Positions 1 to 10,618 of a DNA stretch of 64,000 nt are shown here, one piece after another (position 1 is the first letter of the stretch; the number at the start of each line of letters is the position of its first letter). The stretch comes from Poronia punctata (lineage: Eukaryota > Ascomycota > Sordariomycetes > Xylariales > Xylariaceae). The translations under genes were made by a program, and so were the position numbers. Below the pieces are notes generated by a model. The model saw nothing but the letters and a program-made list of their open reading frames with translations, was not told the DNA's origin and did no database searches. The stretch is from assembly GCA_022579005.1 (NCBI GenBank), contig MU401486.1:124266-188265 (forward strand), written 5' to 3'.

Positions 1-450
1 TAAAACCGGCAGAATCACACCAACTTGGTTGCCAGGGCTATCTCAATACTATTGAAGTGGTGTTTTTGCCCATTGGCGATTTCAAAGACCTACATTACTA
101 AGCTATCACAATGACGGGTGAATGGGAATGGTCAATGGTGCATGGTATTCCTGATCGGCTACAGTTCTCTCCATTGAAAATGGTGAGCTGCCTGTGACAA
201 TAGAGACCAAGGTCGTCCCTTCATTTACGGGATGCTCATTCAGTTCACTGCTAGGTCCTTAAGTCATGAATATCTGTACTATATGGACACGACCAGCGTT
301 TGCCAGATATAAGGGTGGTCATGTAACCCTCAAACATCCGGAACTATTATAGGACATAATTAGGCTCTGCGTATTATCCCATATTACTGTACCAGTTGTA
401 CCCAACATGTGATATCTCAGACGGTTGAACTTTTGTTTTTGATTCGGGTA
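1..450. other. intergenic, no gene seen
   Basis: No coding region with fungal codon character was found. The stretch is probably the 3' flank of the minus-strand membrane-protein gene that ends at 451. Confidence 0.5.
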
Positions 451-1559
451 TTAATCTTGTCTCCGTGGCATATATGTTGCATCCTCTGTATAATATGGTG
501 CCGGATAACGTGATATCCGAGAATTTGCCTCCAATTCTGCTACTTCAGGTCCAGACAGCTCACTCGCCACCTCATGCCCGGGCAGTTCAGGCCTTATAGG
601 GTCCGGGTAGTCGTACTGGTATTTGTACACTTGGGGATCGTCTGTTTGTAATATGGGCGGTGATGGAACTCTGGACCAAGCTTGGCCTTGGACTTCTTTT
701 CCAGCTCCCTCCTGCTTCTTCTCTTTCCGATGCTTCATGCATAGGAATATTAGCCCTACTACCAGAATGGCACCCCCTACACCACCACCCACGCCGCCAC
801 CGATAGCGGCAGAGTTGACCGTCGTGTTGTTGTTTTCGTTGTCGCTGTGGTTGTCGTCGCTGCTGGGAGGAGACGTAAACAACGACACTGGGAGGGCAGT
901 GGTGCTAGTGACCGTCGACGAAGTGGTGCTAGTGATCGTCGGCGAAGTGATGATGCCAGTGGCACTTGATGCGGGTGTGGATGTTGTAGATGACGTGCTG
1001 CTGACTGAGGATCTCGACGGCATTATGATGGCAGAGTCGGCCTCGGGTAAAAGGTTGATCCAGTGAGAGAGTATCACCGGGAGACCATCCTTTTCGCAGT
1101 CCCAAATAGCGAGGAAGACCACAGAGCCGAGAGTGAGGTTGATGCTCGGATTCAACTTTCCGTCCCAGAGGAAAGACGAGCCGACGTGATCATCATCGCA
1201 TTCTAATTTATAAAACTCATGTTAGCTATGTTAGATTGGGGAGAGGAAAGGTTGCGATAGTGTAATGTTAGATCGGTTGCCGTACGTATAAAGGTCATAC
1301 TATGCGCTACAATTGCGTCGCCTTCTTGGTGCATGCTGAGCGATACATGTTTTCTGCTCGTAACCCATTCGAACGGCTTCTCCTGTTGCCCGAGCGTAAT
1401 GTTCAGGTTTTGCGCATATACGGAGTTATCGCCCTCATACGATGATTCTGTGGGCGGTGGGTAGATGAAGTGGTTCTTGGCATCTACCTGGCCGGTAAGC
1501 TGCGGACTCGCTCCTACGACAAGGAGTAAGAATACGAAGAACTCGTGTAGAATCAACAT
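451..1559 (-). CDS. single-pass membrane protein with Ser/Thr-rich stalk
   Basis: Two-exon model: 1559-1286 and 1202-451, with an 83-nt intron (GTACGG donor, TTAG acceptor, upstream CTAAC); phase is kept and gives 341 aa. The start at 1559 puts a hydrophobic signal peptide (about residues 1-18) at the N-terminus. An extracellular part with N-glycosylation sequons follows, then a Ser/Thr/Pro-rich stalk (about 150-205), a Gly-rich transmembrane helix (about 223-247), a basic stop-transfer KHRKEKK and an acidic, Pro-rich cytoplasmic tail. This architecture is common among fungal cell-surface proteins of the Mid2/WSC sensor kind. No WSC cysteine pattern is visible, so a sensor role is inference and no specific function is claimed. 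Confidence 0.7.
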
Positions 1560-2046
1560 TTTCCAACATTTACAGAACAAGCACCGACGCGGAAGATGGC
1601 AAGTAAAACAGTAGATGTTGTCACTGCCTAGATTGCGTCGTCGGCGGCTGGAAGAGAAGACGCAAGCAAGAACCACAAGTAAGCGGTCTGTCTAACCTAG
1701 GAACTTTGCCGCCTTGGGGCAAAGATAAATTGGAAACTAGGAAACCTACGAGGACGAGTAGGTTTGTCTATGATTACGTGCGTAATATACGCGTAGAGAG
1801 CATCGAGGAAAATGCGACGCTGGACAGTCTAACGGTCTTTTAGGTTAGATTAGTTCCCTCCTAGGGAAGGAGGTGGCAGTATGGTAGACGAAGCGGGTTA
1901 AGGTACTGCAGATCGCTCATGCACAGCACTAAATATAATCCTCACGGCTAGCGAGTTGAGAACGGTTATATTTTGTAGAAATGATCACTCATAGGACTCC
2001 CAGGTACGAGCACATTACTAGGCAGTGGACAGGAATATGCAATACT

Positions 2047-2077
2047 GGCCCCCTCTGTCTGTGTAGCAGAGGGGGCC
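2047..2077. repeat. perfect 11-bp inverted repeat (hairpin)
   Basis: GGCCCCCTCTG (2047-2057) is followed after 9 nt by its exact reverse complement (2067-2077). The stem is GC-rich and would make a stable hairpin in DNA or RNA. It lies between divergently oriented genes, and no role is known. Confidence 0.6.
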
Positions 2078-3272
2078 ACGAAGGGTGGCTCCCCTAGACT
2101 AGTATCTACTTGTTTGAAGTCTTGTCTTATGAGGTTGAATATGCTCCCCCCATTCACACGTATAGTAAGTAGACTAATGGTTTCTATTTTGAGTATAGCG
2201 CGATTCGCGTTACTTTTAATATCGGTATCCTGGTGCCTGGAAACCTTGGCCTGGGAGTGGGAGTGGGAAGGGGTCGACTAGGTTATGTATCTTGAGGGTG
2301 TGGGCTTGCGGGCAAGTGTGATGTTTTTTCTACCAATAAAGGACCCAATTCGCCACTGGTCTGGGGTCTGGGAGAAAATGCGCGGTAACCTCCGCGTAAA
2401 CAAGGGTAACAATCGTGCCAATCCCTCATAATTGTGAAACACCTACACCTACACGTACAAGTCCCAAGTCCTTGAATACAAGAAATAAGGTTTACATTGC
2501 CCCTCTCTTATGCATAGAAAAGAAGGCCGGGCATCTCTAGTCGTACTCGTAGACAGGAAGTGGCGAGTTATAAGCACAAGCCGTGGGAACTTATCAGGCC
2601 TCTGGGATTCTTCCGCCCGAGTTACTCTGGGTAACTCGATTGCCGACCTGTCATTTTACGCGTCTGGGCTCTCTTGTACCTAACCTTCTTATAAGTATGT
2701 AAGTAATCAAGTGGAGAAGACATTCTCTGATGGAATGAAATGTTGGCAACAGGAATCATAACGTTTATGACCCCCCATCCCAAGCAAAATTGCATTCGCT
2801 ACCAAGGGATATGGACGACGTTACAATGAATGTGACGGGCAGTAGGTGTCTCAGCTTGCATCTATCGCCTGACACATGGTGGCATGCAAGGCCGCTCATC
2901 GTTGCAACAAGGTTACCTAGAAGGTGGTAAGCTGAGTTTTGATACATGATTCTGTTACATGGAAGTAATTGAAAACCCAAGACTTCGGTCGGACCCCTGG
3001 TAGGTATGTAGGTAGTATCCAGCTTATGGTACCGGCATTCTACAAAAAATGAATGCAGATGAACAAGGCGATGAACTTACTAACTAGCCAAGTTGGATAC
3101 GCAAGTAGGTAATAGATTTGGTATAGTCGTCTCTCGTGATATCACATAGTACCTAGAAAAATGCAGAGGGAAAGGTCAAAATAACCTCAAGACACAAATC
3201 CCGAGTCCCGACCCCGCGCCAAGAGTTGATGGGTTAAGTAGGTACTTACTCGTAGCTTTCACATACACACAT

Positions 3273-3294
3273 TCTCTCTCTCTCTCTCTCTCTC
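3273..3294 (+). repeat. (TC)11 microsatellite
   Basis: An uninterrupted TC dinucleotide run just upstream of the HET-domain gene. Pyrimidine tracts like this are common in fungal core promoters; it may equally be a neutral microsatellite. Confidence 0.8.
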
Positions 3295-3350
3295 ATCACT
3301 TATGAACTAAAATCCCAATCGCAGAAAACAAGAAGCACTGTAATCACAAA

Positions 3351-5514
3351 ATGTTCATAACACTACCCCAAGTAGAGGATCGCTCACGGTCAATACTCCC
3401 CTCCCCCTGCCCCGGCTGTCCGCCCCCACCACACATCCGGCAAAAACCCACATACAAAGACCTTCAAACCTCCGCCGCGGCAGGGTGTGAGAAATGCCTT
3501 CTTTTCGCCCGGGGCATCGAGAAAGTCTGTCCAGTCGGATGTACCAATACCGTCGAGTGGACGTGGAATTATAGTGTTCTTACGGGCAGGGACAAGGACA
3601 AGGACGGGGGCGGGGCCATTTATGAGGTTGAGTTTTTCATTCATCCGGGTATGTAAGATACATATATGTAAATGCCATTATTTACATATATACCTACATA
3701 TATATCGCCCGTCAAAGACTGAAAAAGGGGGGGGATAAAACAGACTCGAAACCCCTCCTAGTATCATCCCCTCATCTCCCAACCGAATTCCACGTAGGCC
3801 GACCCCTTCCCTCCCGAACAGACAGCTTAGAAAGCATAGCCCGAATCCGCAAATGGTACACCTCATGTGTAAACACTCACCACAACTGTCGTGACCGGCA
3901 CCCAGACAACGCAACAACAGCAACAACAACAACAACAACAACACCTTTCCTCCCCACGCGTCTCCTCGACATATCTAACAATAAAAAAATCCGACTCCGT
4001 CTACGCCCAGACATCATCACAACCGAATACGTCTGTCTAAGCCACTGCTGGGGCACAACCACCAAACCATCATGCATAACCCTCCAATCCACACTACAAT
4101 CCAACCTCGCGGGAATCCCCCCCTCCGAAATCCCCCCAACCTTCCAACACGTCATAACCCTAGTCCGCGATTTGGGATTCAGATATCTATGGATCGACAG
4201 CCTATGCATAATCCAAGACGACGTCCAAGACTGGGCCCGCGAAAGCGGCAACCATGTGCGACGTATATTCCCGCGCGGCGCTCACCATAGCAAGCTACGC
4301 GCGCGAGTGATTCAGATTGCACAAAGGGGTTATTCGCGACCCGCGCTTCTGTTTACGATTCCCACGAATTTAAGCATGAAGCTGAAAAACGGGTCATCGT
4401 TAACGGTATGGGCACGAAATCCCTTGCCTCATTTCCCAGGGAGCGAGACGCACCACCACCACCACCACCACCACCAAAAAGACCAACAACAAGAAGAAGA
4501 AAATATCGAACCCCTTCTACGCCGTGGCTGGGTCCTCCAAGAACGTCTCCTATCCCGACGAATCGTACATTTCGCCAAGGACGAAATAATCTGGGAATGT
4601 CTCCACCGAACAGAATGTCAATGTCAAAGCGGAGGCGGCGCCGAGGGCGAGAGATTCCTCAATGCAAAAGTCGAACTAGGCGCTTTCTTACACCACCACG
4701 ACGACGCCGATTTTGATCATCCCTCTTACGAAACAACCAACCCGGCTGCGCAATGGTTAGATATTGTAGAAGAATACACCCAACTCGCACTCACCGTCCC
4801 GACAGACAAATTCCCCGCTCTGTCGGGCGCCGCGCGCAGCGATCCCGGCAATTCCGCACCGCCGGACAGCGATATTACGCCGGCCTATGGGAAGAAGAGA
4901 TGGATCTAGGTCTCGCGTGGTGTGCGCGCGGGCCATTGGGAACTAGGTCTAGGTCTACTACTGCTGGCACTGCGGAGGAGGAGGGATGGATTGCGCCGAC
5001 TTGGAGCTGGGCTTCCGTCGAGAGTGGCGGCGTTTGGTGGCCGGGGAAATACTTCGAGGTCGTCAAACGTTACATCAAAGCCTTCGAAGCGGATTGCGTC
5101 GCTGCTCATCCTCATCCGGACCCTACGGGGAGGTTGGAATCGGCGAGTCTGACTGTTACCGGCTTGACGAGGAAGGGAATGTTATTGTGGGAAGACGTGG
5201 ACGCGGATCTGGACCGGATGTTTTCGATACAGTTCGATCAAAGGATATTCACGGGATGCTTCTGGCCTGATTACAATTTCCACGAGCCGAAGGATGAGAG
5301 TTGTGTAAAGCACGGGTCCGAAGTCGTGTGGCTCGCTCTGCTCGATGCGTTATGGCCTGGGGGAAGAACGCATGAGTTTACAGGTCTAATATTACGAGCT
5401 AACCCACGGAATCCTCGGGTGTTTGAGAGGATAGGTAGATTCAGACTCGAAGACAGCGAGGGCCATGATTTCATCACGGCGCGCGCGGCGGAAAAGACTA
5501 TAGTCATTGTCTAA
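3351..5514 (+). pseudogene. HET-domain (heterokaryon incompatibility) gene, frameshifted
   Basis: The 5' part encodes the usual cysteine-containing N-terminus of HET proteins (SAAAGCEKCLLFARG). After a probable intron (3649-3821) come the HET-domain blocks YVCLSHCWG and FRYLWIDSLCIIQDD, then VLQERLLSRRIVHF and WIAPTWSWASV, ending at 5514. The conserved blocks are not in one frame. The reading frame changes near 4250, again at a CG run near 4295-4303, at a CCA repeat near 4451-4476, and at a GC run near 4829-4840. Between these points other frames carry recognisable family sequence (MCDVYSRAALTIAS, then GLFATRASVYDSHEF, later YYAGLWEEEM). No GT-AG intron explains the shifts. It is either a decayed allele or a gene with indel errors at simple repeats. 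HET proteins trigger non-self recognition cell death in ascomycetes. Confidence 0.8.
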
Positions 5515-6072
5515 GGTCGAGGGAAACTCTGCCAGCGATTTAAACAAAGAGCTAGTGTAGCACCCTTGTGGGCCGCAGCATTAAGCACATAAAGGAGTGG
5601 CAAGGTAAACAACGCAATGACTCCTTGGAAGAACACAAAAGAAGGCGTGCTGTATACCGATTACGAAATAAAAGAAAATGCAAGATGTTTTAAAGGTAGG
5701 TGGGCACTAAGGTAGACGTCGAGGTACAAACACCATGTACATGTAGTTGTCTCCGTCAACTTGTTTCATAAAGCCAACTCCTTTCCTTGATGATATCCTT
5801 CATAAAGTGGTCATAACGTATGACCATGCCTCGAATAACCCTGTAACGCCCTGCTAACACTTTCCCACAGCCCTAAAATGTATAGGCATGAGAGTGAGGT
5901 TGACCTAACAACGCTGCAACTACCTTCACTAACCCAATACGCAACTCGTTCCAGCTGCAACGTAGTCGAGTAATCTTATAAGACGTCATCATTCCAAGAG
6001 ACCCCGAAAGCGCCAACATCAGAACCACCCACTTCCTCTAGTACCTGACCAGCAAGACTTACGAGCAAGACC
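5515..6072. other. intergenic, no gene seen
   Basis: A convergent gap between the HET gene (+) and the basic protein gene (-). Nothing was recognised beyond likely 3' ends. Confidence 0.5.
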
Positions 6073-6812
6073 CTACTCGGACGTCGGCAGACACGGCAAG
6101 GCGTGACGGGCCTCATTGTCATCAATCGAAATAGGGTCTGATGATGTCAGCCCCTTCAAAGCCGCTGCCGGCGTCGATGTAATCGATCCATGTCCCGGTT
6201 TTGCCGTCAAGGGAGATTTCGATTCGGTGCTGCTCTCGCTTCTCGATCTCTTCCAAGCATGTACAGAGCTTTCCTCAATGTCATCGACGGATAGTCTTCG
6301 CTTGCGTCCCGCACAGCTTACGGCGCTACCGTCAACTTGAACGATTTCCCCGAGTGCCGAGTCCAGCTCGGAGGAATTGTCGGCTTTAGGTGAAGTGGGG
6401 GTTGGGGTTTCCATCTCTTTGCGTGTTGGATCCAAAGAGATGGGCTGTTTCTCAGACACTCGCTTCGACATGTCTATCTTAGCGTCTCCGAGCTCAAGTG
6501 CAATTCTTCGCCTCTTTGAAGAAAGCTCCTGTTCGTGTGGTGTCTCCTGGGGGAGTGGTGAAAGTGTTAGCTAGGTTAGGAAAGGGGAAGAATTTTATGA
6601 GGAGCAACTAGAGAAAAAGGGGGGGTGGAAATACTTACAGCTTGAAGCCAGCTGTACTTCTTCTTTCCGCCAAGTCTGTCGACAGCAAGTCGTAGCGCGG
6701 CCCTCTTATCCTTTTCAGTAGCTCCTGATCGCCACGATTGTCTGAGTTCTTTTCGGCGGGCTCGAGCTTCTTTGTCCGGATCTTCGTTTGGTCTGACGTT
6801 AATGTTCCGCAT
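6073..6812 (-). CDS. small basic, probably nuclear protein
   Basis: Two exons, 6812-6639 and 6546-6073, joined across a 92-nt intron (GTAAGT donor, CCCAG acceptor, CTAAC branch point), giving 215 aa. The N-terminal 58 residues are charged and end in GGKKKYSWLQA. The rest is low-complexity, Ser/Thr/Pro-rich, with several basic clusters usable as nuclear localisation signals (SSKRRRIALE, GRKRRLSVDD, WKRSRSES). The KKKYSW end of exon 1 recalls the C-terminus of TFIID subunit TAF4, but the rest of that domain is not visible, so this is only a lead. Function unknown. Confidence 0.65.
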
Positions 6813-7966
6813 TCTCGTTACTGTTGCTACAGAGCTGGAAGGCTATTAGTCATTTTAAAAGCGTCGGGCTACAAGTCAAGGATGAGGAAACCCCCCAACA
6901 TACCAAAATATCCGTGTTGTCTGGTTGACGTGCAGTAATGTGGAAGTCGTAAGGGTTTTCAGGTTGGGAAGTCCTTAGTTTGCACCAAGGGAGGATAGAA
7001 ATGATACTGATATCGAGGTGAAAACCAAGGGAGAATAATGTCATGGATGCTAAAGGGCGTGCTAGTTATATAGATGGAGGAGAAAGGAAAGAGAATGCAA
7101 ATGTGAAGAAGAAGCACACATTGTTTGTTTATTCACAGGATATAAACCCAAGTCAGAGTCGCGGGTGCCAGTAAATAATAGTAAATATGAACGACTTCCT
7201 CTTGATGGTCTGCATGCGTCGAATTTTGTGTGTCAAGTTTGCCTAAAGTTACTAACATACATGAAATGCACAATGGGAAGTAACGCCCCTAAATGGGTGC
7301 GCTTACCCCATGAATAGAACGATAACACAGATTGGCCATTGACATTTGTCAAGGAAGGAGTGTTAGCCACATAACCTAAACAGACTCAGAGAGTCGATGC
7401 TGAGCAGTGGACCCGAATGTATCAGATGAACGTCAACGCTGATGTGGTGACTAAGTGAAGTAAACATCTGAACACAAGACGTAACATTTGCATTGTTGTG
7501 AGAATAACAGCTACTGGCATATTTTGACAAAGACTCTTCTGCGCCTGTATTATGTCATTTAAACCCTAGTCCTGCCAGGTAGCATCAACTCTCTCTCCGA
7601 ATCCAACCCGGCGGCCTTTCATCATGTCTATTGCCCCTGACTATAGCGCCTAGCTATAGTCAAGCTTGCCATTTAGACAGAGTCTCGCTACTTCAACCTC
7701 CTGCAAAGAGGGCAGGGCGATTATTAGTTGGTGGTACAAGCATTATACTGTGCAACAGTCACACAGGTTTAAACTAGGTCGAAGAGGTACAGTATATCAA
7801 ACAGCTAATTAGGGGTTTAGGGATAAAGATTGGAAGTCTATTGCAAGAGTAAGTAGATCGTTAGTACGACATAGAACTAGATATTCACTACCAACCTTTA
7901 CCAAATCCTATTGAGGCAAAATATTGCTTCAAGAAACGGACCACTTGACCTCTCATATATCCCTTA
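6813..7966. other. intergenic, no gene seen
   Basis: Holds the likely promoter of the minus-strand basic protein and the 3' flank of the first P450. No gene was recognised. Confidence 0.5.
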
Positions 7967-9725
7967 TTAACCTTTAGATTCAACAATATCTTCAGTCACC
8001 ATGGCAAAGACATTCTCTGAGGGCCTCAGATTGACAATCCACTTGTCATCCTCAGACCCCTCTCGGATCTTGATATCAACCTCGACGTCGTCATCCGGCT
8101 GCATTACGACGGCAGCAACATTGGTGTTTAACGAAGTTGGATACTTCCACTTGCCGCCGCTGGCGGCAGGGCTTATATCAAGCCTCGCAATACACACGGC
8201 AACAACAGCGAGAATCTCGTTGGTCGCGAAATGCCGCCCTGGGCAGAGCGTCTTGCCACCACCGAAGGCGCGAAAGCAGTGGTCACGCGGTCGGTTGGCT
8301 TTCTCTTCAGGTAGGAACCTGCGCGGGTTGAAGTCGTCCACGTCTCGGCCCCAGATATTGCTATTCTTATGGATGACACGGCTTGGCATCTGCAATAGGG
8401 CCCCCTTTTTGAGCAGCCACCGGTCAAGATAGGTATCTTCCATGACTTCGCGTACGGATGTTCCCATAGAGCAATATCGCAGGACTTCCTGGTAAGAAGA
8501 GAGCAGTAATGGGCAGCCCTCCTTCAAACTAGTAATGTCAAGCGTTTTAATAGTACTTCCATCTTGGTTAGTAGTCTTAGTACAAGCATCGACTTCCTTA
8601 CGGATCTCATCGAGGAGACCGGGGGAGGAGTGGAGTAACAGGAGGGTCCAAAAGGCTGCAGGCGCTGTATTGACTAGAATGGCAATCGAGCCACCGACTT
8701 CGTAGCGAGCGATGTCTTCTAACGGGACGTCATGGTCAATTTCTGCTTGGTATCGCTTCTGAGCAAGTGCTGATGCTTGCTGAACCCCGCCCGCTTTATA
8801 GTATTTCTCAAAGGCCTCGGCGACCTTTGTTCGAGCAGCAATAGGTTTTCGAGCAGTGATATTAGGAAGAAAGCCAACGAGGATGGACATAAGGCCACTC
8901 TCGAACTCCCTAAGCCGGGTTAGACCTAATCCTCTGGAATAAGGTGGTACTAGAGCGTAGACTCCGACGACCAAAGGTGTCCGCTTGACAGCTTACCAGA
9001 ACGCATCGACAATGTCCGGATCCTCGAATGGGTTCATTGGACCATACACCGACCTCGTTGTAGCTCTAGTGATGGTTTCCCTGAGCCATGCGTAAAGCCC
9101 AATTCTACGAGCCTGTCCCTTGGCGGGCTTCAGGTCGTCGAGCGAGGCGGTAATCTCTCGGATCATGGCGCGGTTCATGTCATCGAGCTCCGGCCCAGGC
9201 TTGAGCGCAGCCCGCATGGCGGCATAAGACTCCATTGACAGGCCAAAATCGCCCTCGTCGCCGTTCACATTTTGGGCTAAAATGTTCTGTGCTTCCTGGC
9301 TGGTACCGCATACCGTGGAGGCAAACTTGGCCTCAATTGGTGGGAAGGCCAGTGTTTTATGCTGTTTCTGCACCGTCTGGACCAGCTCGGGGTCCGTCAC
9401 GACGTACATCTTTTGACCGGGGATATTCATAGTGAAGATGGGAGATTCCATTTGTTTGCTGTAGATAGTGTCAGTGGTGTCCTGTGATTTGGCAGAATAG
9501 ACGGAATAATCAGGCTAGGTAGACGCCGTCCTACCTCAGGTCAACATAATAGTTGAACTTGCTACGTGACATTCCAACCATATGTCCAACAATTGGAATA
9601 GACTGGGGAGCCAGTGGCGGCTCATGTTGATCATGGCCAAACATTCTGCGAACAACGAGGTAAGTTAAAGTGACGAAACCAGTTAGGACGATGATGAAAT
9701 TGGAAGAATCAGCAGCGAAAAACAT
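7967..9725 (-). CDS. cytochrome P450, CYP7/CYP8-like
   Basis: Three exons (9725-9535, 9458-8997, 8909-7967) give 531 aa; both introns are 75-90 nt with GTAGG and GTAAGC donors. An N-terminal membrane anchor is followed by the Pro-rich hinge PPLAP. The I-helix reads VNTAPAAFW (about 297-305), the ExxR motif is EVLR (359-362), the meander is FNPRRFLPEE, and the haem loop is FGGGKTLCPG with the ligand Cys at 440. The Asn-Thr-x-Pro style I-helix in place of an acidic-Thr pair is typical of CYP7/CYP8 relatives (sterol hydroxylases, prostacyclin synthase) and of many fungal P450s annotated after them. A haem-thiolate, ER-anchored enzyme is certain; the substrate is unknown. It is divergent from a second P450 893 bp away. 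Confidence 0.92.
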
Positions 9726-10618
9726 AGCGATGACAAGTCAATCAGGCGAGGAAGAAGACGAAGGAGAGGAGGAAGAGGAAAAATATACGAGATAATCGAC
9801 GGAGAAGGGCTGTCTAGGACTCTAGGGCCCAACAGGAGAAGGGTGGGGGACAAGCAGACTGGCAAATTGAGGCTCAGGGGCATTATAGGTCAATGAAAGT
9901 AAGGGGCAGTCACTGGTATGTGACAAGGTGATTGATTGCTATCTTTAAACATGATACCACCTTGAGTGACCTAACATATTTTACTTGCATCGATGCATCG
10001 CAGGTGGGTTGGAGAACGTTGCGCGACCTGAGGTGTAGGTACCTATGTACATAGTATCAGGTACTTCTTGGTACCTCCAGCGGTAAACAAGTACCAACCC
10101 TACATACTTGATGTATGGTACTTGCTTACCCGTCCATCACCGTCATACTCCAATCCGGCATCCCTTAGATGACAGCCTTTACATACTCGTAGTAGCGGTT
10201 TAAAGGCTGCCAGATTTATCTGGTCATACGCAATGTCCTATAGAAGCCTATCCTATGTGATACAATAACTTGAACTTGGAGTGGGTATTAAACTGCCATT
10301 TCGGGTATGTCACTCCAGATTAATTCAATCAAACAAGTCTTTTTAGGCTGGTATTTTATCGCAGATTTACACTGGCCTGGCCAGTTTACAAGGTAGGAAA
10401 TCCTTAGGTTAGGTTAGATGTAGACTGATCAAGGTTATGTCGGGCTACGATAGAATACTTACCTAATGAGGTACATATGGACTTGTATGAAGCTCTTCAA
10501 GTACGTATATAAGAAGATCCCATGTATCGTGAGCCAGATTTGGTTGACTGAATACAGTTCTACTCTCCCGTCCAAGAAACCCCTAATTAGGCACTTTTCT
10601 CTTTTATAGAAGCGAGAG
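9726..10618. promoter_or_regulatory. shared divergent promoter of two P450 genes
   Basis: An 893-bp gap between the start codons of two divergent P450 genes. TATATAAG at 10506-10513 lies about 105 bp before the right-hand start codon and is a good TATA candidate. The stretch 10035-10135 is crowded with GGTAC/GTACC motifs and there is a tandem TTAGGTTAGGTTAG at 10404-10417. Co-regulation is inferred from geometry only. Confidence 0.5.
10506..10513 (+). promoter_or_regulatory. TATA box candidate for the second P450
   Basis: TATATAAG, about 105 bp upstream of the ATG at 10619, a usual distance for a fungal TATA element plus leader. Confidence 0.45.

Larger units (their letters stand above)
1677..3350. 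other. intergenic, no gene seen
   Basis: About 1.7 kb without a convincing gene. It contains a perfect 11-bp inverted repeat at 2047-2077 (listed separately) and a (TC)11 tract at 3273-3294, some 55 bp before the HET start codon. Confidence 0.5.

Noticed and set aside
10404..10417. Telomere-like TTAGGTTAGGTTAG
   Set aside because: Only a short run with a TTAGGT unit, internal to a promoter; not the fungal TTAGGG telomere.
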